Origin: Candidatus Micrarchaeota archaeon UBA95
GTDB lineage: Archaea > Micrarchaeota > Micrarchaeia > Norongarragalinales > Norongarragalinaceae
Length of the DNA stretch: 20,854 bases
Direction of reading: 5' to 3'
Assembly: GCA_002499405.1 (NCBI GenBank)
Contig: DALH01000005.1
Location: 1-20,854, forward strand
Part shown: piece after piece, positions 1 to 7,972 of the stretch
Layout of the letters: every line of letters begins with the position of its first letter
How positions within the stretch are numbered: position 1 is the first letter of the stretch
Made by a program: the position numbers and the translations under genes
The notes under the pieces: generated by a model
Told to the model about the DNA's origin: nothing
Database searches by the model: none
Seen by the model: the letters and a program-made list of their open reading frames with translations, nothing else

Positions 1-1835
1 TCCGCCGTGTAAAGCGCTGTCGCGTGTTCCGTTATCAGGTACTGGGTTATTGCCGGGAAGGAATTGGTTTCGTGGCTTTGCAGGGGAACGAATTCTTGTT
101 CAAAAGAGTAATCCGCTTTTTTCTCTTCCTCTGCTTCGTCGTCGCCGGCAGTTAAAACGAATTCAAACAACCCGTTGGGCAGACCGCGGTTCAGGTGGCC
201 AAGCGAACCGTAAGAGTAATACGGGTACTTGGACAAGTCAAACTTCAACACGGCGCACAACGCGTTTTCCGCGTCATCCAACCTTCCGGCGTCAAACAAG
301 TAGCCGCCTGCTTCGCTGATGGTCTCCTGCGAACCACCAAAATCATATAACTTGAGGTAAGGGTTCTCCGGGCACGCGTCGTCGTAGAAGTGGGCTTCAA
401 AACGCGAATAAGATAACGAGTCGTGGAAATCGGCTGCAGTCCCCCTCTTCAACTCAAAATCCGATAAAACGCTTTTGTCAGGGTAAACCGGTTCAACGCT
501 TATTTTCACGGGGGCGGGGCGCGACAACTCGTAGTACAAGAAGAGTTCGCCGGCGTCGTGGTCATAGGAATCCGACAAGACCAGGAAGCGCTTGATGAGT
601 TCGGTTCCGAAAGGCATGGGCCCGTCTTGATGGTGAATGTAGTTGGGAACCCTTGAAGCCAAGAGTTTCCCGAATTGGGTGTCAGGGTCGTCATCCAACG
701 CGAACACGAAGCCGAACACCGCCTTGTTAGCGTACTCGGTATCAACGCGGGGGTCTGCGTCCCTCACCGCGTCGTTGTCGGGCGACCCCGGGTCCAGGCA
801 CAACTGCGCCGTCACGTAGTCTTTGTTAAGCAGTCTGCCGTAGTCGCCGGGAACCGAGAACACGAGGCGGCTCGACAAAAAGGGTTTATCCGAGTGGGAG
901 TAACTGCCTTTACGGTAAACGAACACGGGCACGAACAAGGGCTTGTTGTCAACGCTGAACGAGACCTCGAACACGCGGGGGGTTGGGGTTTCTCCTTCAA
1001 CGGCGCCAGCAGGCTCCCCGCCTTCTTGTTCTTCCGGTTCTTTACAATAAGCGCCACCAGCTTCATTCAAACCGCAAACCTTTCCTTCAGCACAAGAAGC
1101 GTGAACCTCGCCGGGAGCGCAATACCTTGACTCATCACCCTGAAAATACCTTGTAATGCAGCTTCCCTTGAAAACCTTTGATGGGTCGCTTGATTTGCAC
1201 ATTGTCAAGCAATCAGTGTCAGTCTCACACTCATCACCCACAAAACTGGCTCGTTTCTCTCCCGCCAAAAAGAATTCCTTGTTGTCGCTTTCCCAGCCAG
1301 GTTCGTGCAACTCGACCTTGAACCCCTCCATTTCGCAGTACTGCCTAGGCACGTAAACCCGTTCCACGGCGTCAAACTCGGAGTAATACTCGTCGAGAGG
1401 AAAATCCGGTTTCACCGAGAACGCTACCAGGTGCGTCCAAGCATTCTCCGGGGAGACCTCCAGCTCCTCGTCCAAATAGAATTTGTCGGGGTGCTTGAAG
1501 CCGGGCTTGAAGCCATCCGGCTCGACGAACTTGTCCATGGCTTCCTTGCTCAACGTAAAGCTTTCCACGTCAACGAGGGGCGCCGGCTTAATGCTTTCGT
1601 AACTGCTCGGCGTCTGGACGTTCATGTCGCCAAAGTCGAATCCGGCGACTATACTCAACCCCAACTCGATTTTGCTGGTGCGCGCCACCGTCAAGTCGTC
1701 GACATTGACCTGCGCGTCCACCTCCCAGTAAGGGATTATCTCGTTGACTTGGTCAACGAAAATGGTTTGATAGGACTGGGACGCGGCGAAAACGAGGTTG
1801 AACAACAGGATGAACGCCAGGACGGGTCTCTTCAC
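1..1835 (-). CDS. Exported Cys-rich protein of unknown function (3' end outside window)
   Basis: An uninterrupted minus-strand frame runs from a GTG at 1835 to the left edge, about 611 codons with no stop, so the C-terminus is missing. GTG is preferred over the in-frame GTG at 1847 because a GGTGAT ribosome binding site sits 7 nt before it. The N-terminus is a signal peptide: K-R, a hydrophobic run of about 15 residues, then A-A-S. Residues about 25-200 are an acidic, probably beta-rich domain. A Cys-rich segment (residues about 203-260, starting C-E-T-D-T-D-C) has closely spaced cysteines that could form disulfides or bind metal. It is followed by an E/P/G linker and a second large domain. 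I do not recognise the family. The gene lies 55 nt downstream of the cupredoxin-like gene and may have its own T-rich promoter near 1866-1880. Coding status is well supported; function is not. Confidence 0.85.
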   Translation of the reverse strand, partial: MKRPVLAFILLFNLVFAASQSYQTIFVDQVNEIIPYWEVDAQVNVDDLTVARTSKIELGLSIVAGFDFGDMNVQTPSSYESIKPAPLVDVESFTLSKEAMDKFVEPDGFKPGFKHPDKFYLDEELEVSPENAWTHLVAFSVKPDFPLDEYYSEFDAVERVYVPRQYCEMEGFKVELHEPGWESDNKEFFLAGEKRASFVGDECETDTDCLTMCKSSDPSKVFKGSCITRYFQGDESRYCAPGEVHASCAEGKVCGLNEAGGAYCKEPEEQEGGEPAGAVEGETPTPRVFEVSFSVDNKPLFVPVFVYRKGSYSHSDKPFLSSRLVFSVPGDYGRLLNKDYVTAQLCLDPGSPDNDAVRDADPRVDTEYANKAVFGFVFALDDDPDTQFGKLLASRVPNYIHHQDGPMPFGTELIKRFLVLSDSYDHDAGELFLYYELSRPAPVKISVEPVYPDKSVLSDFELKRGTAADFHDSLSYSRFEAHFYDDACPENPYLKLYDFGGSQETISEAGGYLFDAGRLDDAENALCAVLKFDLSKYPYYSYGSLGHLNRGLPNGLFEFVLTAGDDEAEEEKKADYSFEQEFVPLQSHETNSFPAITQYLITEHATALYTA

Positions 1836-1890
1836 GAATTGAATCACCGATTAAATGAATGAATTAAAGTAAATAAAAAAGGGTGGTTTT

Positions 1891-2259
1891 TCAATCCGCG
1901 ACCACGGAAACGATTGCCTTGAAGGACGCGCTCCACGGTTCGCCCAAATAAGTGTAGTTTCCCGCGTTTTCAAACGAGCGCGTGAACTCCTGGCCCGGCA
2001 GGATTACGGGCGACTCAACGTCAATGAAGTAGAGGACGTGCGGCTGCAAGCCCGAGTTAACCCACGTGACCCCGTCGCCAACCCCGATTCCAATGAAGTC
2101 CGGCGAAAACGAGCCGTCAAGTATTTGCACCACGTTTTCCTGTGCCTGAATTGATGGGCTCGGAGTGGGCGATGCAACGCCTCCGCCGCTCGCAAAAAAC
2201 CATACCCCTAAAACCATTAACAAGAACGCTCCCAAAACAACGTACAACGACTTATCCAC
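1891..2259 (-). CDS. Membrane-anchored cupredoxin-like protein, copper site apparently lost
   Basis: This 122-residue protein has an N-terminal membrane segment (about residues 5-25), a short S/P/T linker, and one domain of about 85 residues with plastocyanin/cupredoxin landmarks: V-T-W-V-N, then Q-P-H, then a late A-G-N-Y-T-Y strand. In blue-copper proteins the last loop carries Cys, His and Met ligands after that Tyr. Here the loop reads Y-L-G-E-P-W-S-A-S-F-K with no Cys, His or Met. Only the first His (in Q-P-H) remains. The fold assignment is inference from the pattern; the missing ligands are seen directly. The start is GTG with a purine-rich stretch (GAGGAG) just upstream. The frame stays open a further 17 codons upstream with charged residues but offers no ATG, GTG or TTG start. 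It sits 38 nt downstream of the 937-residue exported protein gene and is probably co-transcribed with it. Confidence 0.8.
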   Translation of the reverse strand: MDKSLYVVLGAFLLMVLGVWFFASGGGVASPTPSPSIQAQENVVQILDGSFSPDFIGIGVGDGVTWVNSGLQPHVLYFIDVESPVILPGQEFTRSFENAGNYTYLGEPWSASFKAIVSVVAD

Positions 2260-2297
2260 TTTCTCCTCAACCTCTCCTTCCTTTTCCTCAAAATTTT

Positions 2298-5099
2298 TTA
2301 GGGCTTCTCCTCAACGTAACCGCATTCAATTGATGCCGCAGGATAACCTTTCGATGATTTAACAACTACGGAAACGCCTTCAAGTTCCACGGTGGTTTTC
2401 GCGGTGGAATCGTGGCTGATTGCCTCCGCAAAAGACATGCTTTGGGGAATCCCGAACTGTTTCAAGTCACCCAAATAATAATACAGATCCGTGGTCGGCG
2501 CAATTCCCTGCCCATAAGGAAACAAGAGGGTTCGGGTTTCCTCAAAAACCAGGTTCGGCAGTTTCTCGCCTGCAAAAAGCCGTTCGTTCCAGGTAATGGC
2601 GCCCGGCGTTCCACCGGTCAACGGGAAAACGTGGCAACCCTCGCTCTCTCTTTCGCCTCCGCTGGTTACGCCGCACTTACCAATCCCCGCATTCAACTCG
2701 TCAAAGTTTTTAACAACTTCTTCCCATAACCCGGGCTCGTAACGCTCTAAGGCAAATTCAGTTACCACGACATAGCTGCCCGTCTCGGCCTCGTAACCCC
2801 TCAAATAATCCTCAAACCCGCCGCTTACGCCGTCGTTTTTTATTTCGCCTCTGTTCAATGAAAACTGTGGGTCAACGTAAATATGTATGTAGCTACCGTA
2901 AGACGAATCGTCCCAAGCCAGCGGAAAACCGGTCACGGGCAATCCATCCTTGAAAAAGTATTCAACGCCGTAGCCATCAATCAAATTCATTTCAACGTAT
3001 TTGCCGCTGGTAATCGAGTCGTAATCGTATTTCCATACCGAATAGGGCTTGCCGCCGTTAACGTAGTTGACCAACGGGTAGTAATAGCATTCCCATTGCG
3101 TGACGACGTCCGCAAGGGAGTAACTCAACACGGAAAAGCTTTCCGGCTCGTTGGCCGTAACCATCGCCGCGTTGCCCGCGCCGACCTCCTCGCCGACATC
3201 CAGTTCAACGAGTTGCGTTTCCGAAACGGGTTCAACGCACTCCACAACGACTTCTTCCTCGTCGCCCTCCAAACTCGCGGTCTTGAAACCGGATTGGGAG
3301 GCGGACGAGTAAACGCTCAACAACAAGTCGCAGGCGCCCGTTCCAGCAATGGAACAACTGTAATCGTCTTCAATGCTGAGCGTGCTGCCAGACGTAGGCG
3401 TGAAAACGTCTTCCGACCCCTCCACGACTTCGCCGTTCTTAACCACCGCGTAACTCGCTTCCTCGTCCAAACCCGTTACCCATAGGTAGGAGTTTTTCCC
3501 GTCACCATCGCTCTTGAGCGTGCACGAAACGCTTTGCATGGCGCCCTTGAAAGTTTTTTCTTCGCCAGCCGCGACTTTCTTGTCGACGGGCCCCGCGGCG
3601 GAGGCGAGGGTGACAACCAGTTCCCCTTCATTGCAAACGCATTCCCCGTTTTTGCACCGGTCATCAAATTGGCCGCGCGCGAAAACCGCGTTTTCGTTGT
3701 CTTTGTTGTCTTTCAATGCGAATTCTTCGCCGACCTTGACTTTTTTCGCGTAATCAATCGTGGCAGAGAGTTTCCTCACTTCTGGCCCCGGCAGGTAGCT
3801 CGCCTCAAACGCGAGGAAACCTTCCCCGGTATCCAAGCTGCTTATGCTGAAGCCGCCGGAACTGCCCGCGCCCTTGACGCAGAATTGCACGGCGTTGGCG
3901 TAACCCTCCTTGATTTCGTCGGGTTTACTCCAAACCAGTTTTTCCAGGGTTTCGCCTTTTGAGTCCTTGAACTCCAGGGGTTCGCCTTTGGAGTCCTTGA
4001 ACTCCAACTCGTAAGTGTAGCGGCCGGGAGACAATTCGGAGCCGTCCACAGCCCAAATTGCTTTCTCGGTTGAAGCCGAACTCAGTTTCACGGCGCTCTT
4101 CAGAACGCCGCCCCCCACTCCGCCGTCAATTCCGTAAGCGCGCGCAATGTCTTCCAGAATCGGGGTGCTGAGCGCCGTGAGGGTGACTTCGCCCACGTAG
4201 CCGGCGGAAGTGGTGATGCTTGCCTTGCCCGCGTTGAATTCAAAGCCCGGGTCCACCGTGAACCCGCACTCGGGAAACAATTCATAATCCGATCTCTTGA
4301 TTGACGGGAATCCCGGTTTTATTACCATGGACACGCCCAGCGCGGCCAGCTCGCTTCCCTCGCCGCCCAAGTCAAAGCCGTCCGCGGAACAGAGCGCTTT
4401 CTTGACTTCCTCTTCAGAGCGCGGCTGGAAGTCGTAAACGAACTTGAATTCTTTTGCCACCCTATATTTCTTTTTCGGGTTGCCGAGGGCGTCCTTCGAA
4501 GCATAATAATACAAGCCGCCGAATCGGCTCTTTTCTTTGGTGTTGATTTCTTTGGCGTCAAAAGAAACGTAAACAATTGTCTTCGCGCCCGTTGGCTCCT
4601 GTCGGACGCGCAGGTTTGATTCGCAATCATCGATGTAGGCTATGAGCCCGATTACCTTCAGATACTCACGAGAGTCGAAGAGGATTCCCTGCTCGTCGCA
4701 GCCGGGCGCGGCAGTCGTTTCCACGAGTATCTCAAACGTGGGTACTTCGACCCACCAATCGAATTCTTGGGTGTCGGATTCGAGAAAAGAGATGTCGCCC
4801 GTCAGGGTGACGCGCGTTGCTTCCACGTCAACGACATCAACGTCTTCAGATGTAGCGGACAAACCGGTGCCCGTTATGAAGTTTACCGAGGATGGGGAGT
4901 TGCTGCACGGCACTTCCAGAATGCCCCATTTATTCTCGCCCTTGAATTCGTAAACAACTTTGTCGACGTAATCCGTCCTCTTCCAGCAGTTCGGCGACGG
5001 CGAGAACGAGAGCGAGGAAAGGGTTTCGTCAAAGAGCAGGGTTTCCGCTGAAACCATTAAGACCGATGCCAAGAGCAGGGCCGCCAGAGTTTTACGCAT
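2298..5099 (-). CDS. Large exported protein of unknown function (about 933 aa)
   Basis: I set the start at the ATG at 5099 (M-R-K-T-L-A-A-L-L-L). A GGTGATG ribosome binding site lies just upstream, and the GTG and ATG at 5111 and 5108 fall within that site. The protein opens with a classic signal peptide ending V-S-A-E. There is no later membrane segment, so it is either secreted or held by other envelope proteins. It is acidic, Gly/Ser-rich and probably all-beta. Paired cysteines occur throughout, including a C-x4-C-x-C cluster midway (D-D-R-C-K-N-G-E-C-V-C). About residue 365 a ten-residue segment (E-F-K-D-S-K-G-E-P-L) is repeated in tandem, matching a 30-bp DNA duplication. I recognise no catalytic motif or family. 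With its neighbours it forms a run of envelope proteins; an S-layer or surface role is inference. The gene probably has its own promoter. Confidence 0.88.
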   Translation of the reverse strand: MRKTLAALLLASVLMVSAETLLFDETLSSLSFSPSPNCWKRTDYVDKVVYEFKGENKWGILEVPCSNSPSSVNFITGTGLSATSEDVDVVDVEATRVTLTGDISFLESDTQEFDWWVEVPTFEILVETTAAPGCDEQGILFDSREYLKVIGLIAYIDDCESNLRVRQEPTGAKTIVYVSFDAKEINTKEKSRFGGLYYYASKDALGNPKKKYRVAKEFKFVYDFQPRSEEEVKKALCSADGFDLGGEGSELAALGVSMVIKPGFPSIKRSDYELFPECGFTVDPGFEFNAGKASITTSAGYVGEVTLTALSTPILEDIARAYGIDGGVGGGVLKSAVKLSSASTEKAIWAVDGSELSPGRYTYELEFKDSKGEPLEFKDSKGETLEKLVWSKPDEIKEGYANAVQFCVKGAGSSGGFSISSLDTGEGFLAFEASYLPGPEVRKLSATIDYAKKVKVGEEFALKDNKDNENAVFARGQFDDRCKNGECVCNEGELVVTLASAAGPVDKKVAAGEEKTFKGAMQSVSCTLKSDGDGKNSYLWVTGLDEEASYAVVKNGEVVEGSEDVFTPTSGSTLSIEDDYSCSIAGTGACDLLLSVYSSASQSGFKTASLEGDEEEVVVECVEPVSETQLVELDVGEEVGAGNAAMVTANEPESFSVLSYSLADVVTQWECYYYPLVNYVNGGKPYSVWKYDYDSITSGKYVEMNLIDGYGVEYFFKDGLPVTGFPLAWDDSSYGSYIHIYVDPQFSLNRGEIKNDGVSGGFEDYLRGYEAETGSYVVVTEFALERYEPGLWEEVVKNFDELNAGIGKCGVTSGGERESEGCHVFPLTGGTPGAITWNERLFAGEKLPNLVFEETRTLLFPYGQGIAPTTDLYYYLGDLKQFGIPQSMSFAEAISHDSTAKTTVELEGVSVVVKSSKGYPAASIECGYVEEKP
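3951..4010. repeat. 30-bp tandem duplication inside the 937-residue protein gene
   Basis: Two adjacent 30-bp units (3951-3980 and 3981-4010) differ at only a few bases and encode successive copies of E-F-K-D-S-K-G-E-x-L. The duplication preserves the frame. The near-identity suggests a recent event, or a slippage-prone site that varies between strains. Confidence 0.9.
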
Positions 5100-5135
5100 G
5101 CCAACCATCACCTACACTAGGGATAGGTTGGCGCG

Positions 5136-5145
5136 CATATAAAAA
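5136..5145 (-). promoter_or_regulatory. TATA-like box for the 937-residue protein gene
   Basis: On the minus strand TTTTTATATG lies about 40 nt before the ATG at 5099. Archaeal transcription starts about 25 nt past the box, which would leave a leader of roughly 15 nt containing the GGTGATG ribosome binding site. The position and the coherent leader are the evidence; no start site has been measured. Confidence 0.45.
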
Positions 5146-5156
5146 GAGTTCGCCTT

Positions 5157-5519
5157 TTAGTGGCGGCGCTTCACGATTTTGACTTTGGCGGGGGTCAACA
5201 GAATCTTGTCTTCGTCAATGCGCGCGATGTCGCCGTTGATTTTTTGCACGAACTTGCGCAACTCGGTTACCACGCTCTTGAGTTTCGCGGGGTTGCGGGC
5301 GATGGGCGTGATGTTGAGGAGCACGATATTCTTGTTGTTGAGTTCTTCTTCAACGATTTTCGCGTCCGCCTCGCTTTGCAGGGAGATGGGTTTGACGTAG
5401 AAGTCCGCGGCTTCGTGCATCACGTCTATTCCCTCGGCTTCGGCCGCACTCATGAACTCGTCAACGCTCAAATCGCGCGACATCCCGAAACTTCGAGACA
5501 ACTTGCTTAGGATACCCAT
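5157..5519 (-). CDS. sepF: Cell division protein SepF, archaeal type
   Basis: This 120-residue protein matches archaeal SepF, which anchors the FtsZ ring to the membrane in archaea that lack FtsA. The N-terminus (M-G-I-L-S-K-L-S-R-S-F-G) can form the amphipathic membrane-targeting helix. A short acidic linker follows, then the SepF core (about residues 38-117), with the conserved strand-helix pattern around Y-V-K-P-I-S-L, N-I-V-L-L-N-I-T-P-I and the segment G-D-I-A-R-I-D-E-D-K-I-L-L-T-P. Length is typical for archaeal SepF. A GGTG ribosome binding site lies 4-7 nt before the ATG. The gene is flanked on both sides by envelope or unknown genes and has its own probable promoter, so it need not share their transcript. 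No FtsZ gene is in the window. Confidence 0.93.
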   Translation of the reverse strand: MGILSKLSRSFGMSRDLSVDEFMSAAEAEGIDVMHEAADFYVKPISLQSEADAKIVEEELNNKNIVLLNITPIARNPAKLKSVVTELRKFVQKINGDIARIDEDKILLTPAKVKIVKRRH

Positions 5520-5558
5520 TTACACCACTTCCATTTTGAATTGTGAACCACTACAATT

Positions 5559-5578
5559 AACGGTTACCCGTTTAAAAG
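5559..5578 (-). promoter_or_regulatory. Probable sepF promoter with a small inverted repeat
   Basis: CTTTTAAAC on the minus strand, about 55 nt before the sepF ATG, fits a TATA box with a leader of about 28 nt. It overlaps a perfect 5-bp inverted repeat (arms AACGG and CCGTT, 5559-5572, 4-nt spacer), which could bind a regulator or occur by chance. Confidence 0.35.
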
Positions 5579-5591
5579 CTTTTTTAGCGCG

Positions 5592-7385
5592 TTAAGACCC
5601 GGTGGGCAGGAGTCGGGCGTGCTGGGGGGCTTCCAGCCCGAAGTAGCGTTTCACCGCTTTCACGAGTTTCGGCCCTTGTTCAGCAACTTCTTCCAACGCC
5701 TCGTTCTCCTTCCTCAAACCCCCTAATTCCCGGTTAAATTCATCTATCTGGATTTGAGCTTCTTGTTTCTGTTCGGGGGTCTTCGCGTGGTACTTCAAGT
5801 CGTTTTTTGCCCGGGGCAAGCCGGTTTTGTTGATGAAATACATTCTGTTCCTGACGCGCTGGTCTTCGGATTTGAATTTGTTGGGGTGGTGGATGCCCAG
5901 CAAGCCCTTGAGAACCCCGTCCAGTTCCCTTGTTTCCCCGGTTCGCTGGTATTCCTGAATGCGTGGGTAATTTTCAACCGCGGCTTGGATTACGCGGCGT
6001 TGGAAGTCCTCGGGAGCCCTGAAATGCCTGCCGCCAACTGCTTCCATGAGTTTAGGCGCGAACTCGTCCTGGATTTGCTCGTTGCTCAGCACGCCGAGTT
6101 CGTGGTGGCGGTGAAGGTAATCCAACAATTCATACAAGCGTTTTCCTCCTTGTTCGCTGGAGTAAAATTCGTTAAAGTCCTTGGGCTTCAACCTCGCCAA
6201 ATCAATGTTCGTTAGGGTTCCCCTCAAGCCGCTGGAGTGATTCCAAACCTCTTCCCGCAATTTATTAAGGTTCTTGAACGGGTCTTCGCCCACGAGCTGC
6301 TCCAAAAGCGCCTTGTCCTTGAGGATTTGGGGCTCCGCCATCTTGACGGGCGCCCCTGCAGTTGGAACGGTTTCGGCGAGTTTCGGCAACACGCCGAGTT
6401 TCTGGAGTGGCCTGGCAAACAAGTCCAACCTGAATTCGGGTAATTTGAGTCCCTTGGGCGGAACTGGCACCAACGTCTTCACCGGCTCTTCTTTTGGAAG
6501 GTCTTCAAAACCTAGTTGGGCTTTGCTCTCCGCCGGCTTCTTTTCGGGCATGGGTTCGCGGGCTTTTTCGGCAACCGGGAAGAAAGCGGTTTGACTGCTA
6601 CCTGGCAACTCAAAAACGGGTTTCACTGGTTTAACGCGTTCCTTTACGGTTTCTTCTGGCTTGGGCGTTGGTCGCTCCCCCGTGACCGGCGCTCTAACAA
6701 TTGGCTCGGCCTTTACTGGTTCGGGTTCGGCCTTGACTGCGGGTTCCCTAACCGCAAACCCCAGCGCCTTCAGGCCCGCGGGGTTCAACCCCATTAACTC
6801 GGCGACTTCACCGGCGTTCCCGCCCGCCGAAATTTTTTGAACGCTTTCCTTGATGAATTTCCCTCTGTCTTCGCCTGCCTTGCCCTGGTTCAACGCGGCA
6901 ACGTCTTTTGCGAGGAGGGCTCCGGCGGCCAGCGCCTTTTGGGCGGTGGGAATGAATTCCTTGCCGTAACCTTTTTGCATTGCACGCTTGTAGAGCAATG
7001 CGGACACCATGTTGCCGGCGTCATACAAGTGCATTCCGGAATCAATCTTGTTGTGCAAGTCCAGCAGGGTTTCTTGAAGTTTTTCGGGAGTGGAAAGGTC
7101 GCGGCCCAGGTAAGCCCTCATGTGGCCCAAGAGGTTTCCCTCGGCCATCCTGTCCTGGGAGGCCTTCCTGCGCACGCCGAAGTCGTGGCCGCCCACCATA
7201 ATGTATTCCGCTTCCTTGCCCACTGCGTGGTTGAAGAGCGTCTTGTTGCTCAACTCGGAGACGTAGGAGTTTACTCCGCCCTTCAAGGAGTCCCTGGGCT
7301 CTTCGGAACCCGAATAATAAATTGAGTGCGGCAAGCCGCCGACTTTTTTTCTTTCGCCTATGACGAGGCCGTGAAAGGACTCCAT
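5592..7385 (-). CDS. Soluble two-domain protein of unknown function (597 aa)
   Basis: There is no signal peptide or membrane segment, so it should be cytosolic, unlike most of its neighbours. Three regions are visible. The N-terminal region (residues 1 to about 200) is mixed alpha/beta and ends in Ala/Lys-rich helices. A long low-complexity linker (about 205-345) is rich in P, E, K and V, with repeated K-A-E-P and P-V-K steps. The C-terminal region (about 350-597) is largely helical, with many charged residues, H-R-H-H-E near residue 423, and a probable coiled coil near 545-575 (E-x6-L-x2-L-x2-E-N-E-A-L-E-E). I do not recognise either domain. Start is ATG with AGGT just upstream. The gene lies 29 nt after the PsbP-like gene, so it is probably in the giant-protein operon, and it precedes sepF. 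A role in envelope assembly or division would be a guess from position. Confidence 0.85.
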   Translation of the reverse strand: MESFHGLVIGERKKVGGLPHSIYYSGSEEPRDSLKGGVNSYVSELSNKTLFNHAVGKEAEYIMVGGHDFGVRRKASQDRMAEGNLLGHMRAYLGRDLSTPEKLQETLLDLHNKIDSGMHLYDAGNMVSALLYKRAMQKGYGKEFIPTAQKALAAGALLAKDVAALNQGKAGEDRGKFIKESVQKISAGGNAGEVAELMGLNPAGLKALGFAVREPAVKAEPEPVKAEPIVRAPVTGERPTPKPEETVKERVKPVKPVFELPGSSQTAFFPVAEKAREPMPEKKPAESKAQLGFEDLPKEEPVKTLVPVPPKGLKLPEFRLDLFARPLQKLGVLPKLAETVPTAGAPVKMAEPQILKDKALLEQLVGEDPFKNLNKLREEVWNHSSGLRGTLTNIDLARLKPKDFNEFYSSEQGGKRLYELLDYLHRHHELGVLSNEQIQDEFAPKLMEAVGGRHFRAPEDFQRRVIQAAVENYPRIQEYQRTGETRELDGVLKGLLGIHHPNKFKSEDQRVRNRMYFINKTGLPRAKNDLKYHAKTPEQKQEAQIQIDEFNRELGGLRKENEALEEVAEQGPKLVKAVKRYFGLEAPQHARLLPTGS

Positions 7386-7414
7386 ACCTGTTTAATTACG
7401 CTTGAAAGAATTAA

Positions 7415-7972
7415 TTAAGTTTGGCACTTGAAGGAGTGCAGCACGTAATCCGCGACCACCAAGTCGCCGGGCGTAATCGTGGGCGTCAAAGCAGTCACCC
7501 ACGCCAGATAATCGCCGCATTCCACGAACAAGTATTTGTAGGATAATTCTTCGTCGTATTCGGGCAAGTATTCCGTGGTTTCAAAGTAGTGGGCGTTGCG
7601 GCCGTTCACCTTCAAGTCGAAACCAGTCCAATCGCTTTCCTCGCTTAAAACGTCTTCAACTGAAAAGGATTCATTGGAGTCAACCACGTAAACGTTGAAT
7701 TCCTGCATCCAAACCGAGTAAGGAGTGCCCGCATAAAATTTCACGGTGCTGTACAAGTCGGCTTCTTCAACAGCGTTGTAGCCGACGGGGTACTCAACCG
7801 TGAACGCGTACTCCTCGTTCTCGTAAGTCAAAAAGTTTTCGCGGTTTTCTTCCCCGAATTCAAGGGTTTTTTCAACGAAATCGTCTTGTTGCGTGGGCGC
7901 TTGAGGCGAGTAGAAGTAATAGCCGGCGGCAACCGCCAACAACAAGAGCAGGAACCAGTAATAAAACTTCAT
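7415..7972 (-). CDS. Small membrane-anchored protein, PsbP/MOG1-like fold suspected
   Basis: A 185-residue protein with an N-terminal membrane anchor (about residues 5-22) followed by an acidic linker and one domain of about 140 residues. The domain opens with E-Y-A-F-T-V-E-Y-P-V-G-Y, the kind of 'F-x-V-x-Y-P-x-G' start seen in PsbP-like and related small exported lipoproteins. It continues with alternating strands, F-N-V-Y-V-V-D and Y-K-Y-L-F-V-E-C-G-D-Y. Two cysteines (C-G-D-Y and the near C-terminal K-C-Q-T) could pair. Its ATG overlaps the stop of the giant-protein gene (ATGA), which usually signals translational coupling, so it may work with or help fold that protein. The fold call rests on one short motif and is tentative; an uncharacterised exported domain is the alternative. 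Confidence 0.8.
   Translation of the reverse strand: MKFYYWFLLLLLAVAAGYYFYSPQAPTQQDDFVEKTLEFGEENRENFLTYENEEYAFTVEYPVGYNAVEEADLYSTVKFYAGTPYSVWMQEFNVYVVDSNESFSVEDVLSEESDWTGFDLKVNGRNAHYFETTEYLPEYDEELSYKYLFVECGDYLAWVTALTPTITPGDLVVADYVLHSFKCQT

Noticed and set aside
1305..1862. Plus-strand open frame of 185 codons
   Set aside because: It is the antisense shadow of the GTG-started exported protein, whose frame has a signal peptide and ribosome site.
2883..3485. Plus-strand open frame of 200 codons
   Set aside because: Antisense to the 937-residue exported protein, with no ribosome site or recognisable motif.
7140..7200. Possible PP2C-phosphatase start motif in the 597-residue protein (H-D-F-G-V-R-R-K-A-S-Q-D-R)
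   Set aside because: It resembles the G-x-R-x-x-N-E-D start of PP2C, but the acidic metal ligands and later D-G and D-N motifs are absent, so it is treated as chance.
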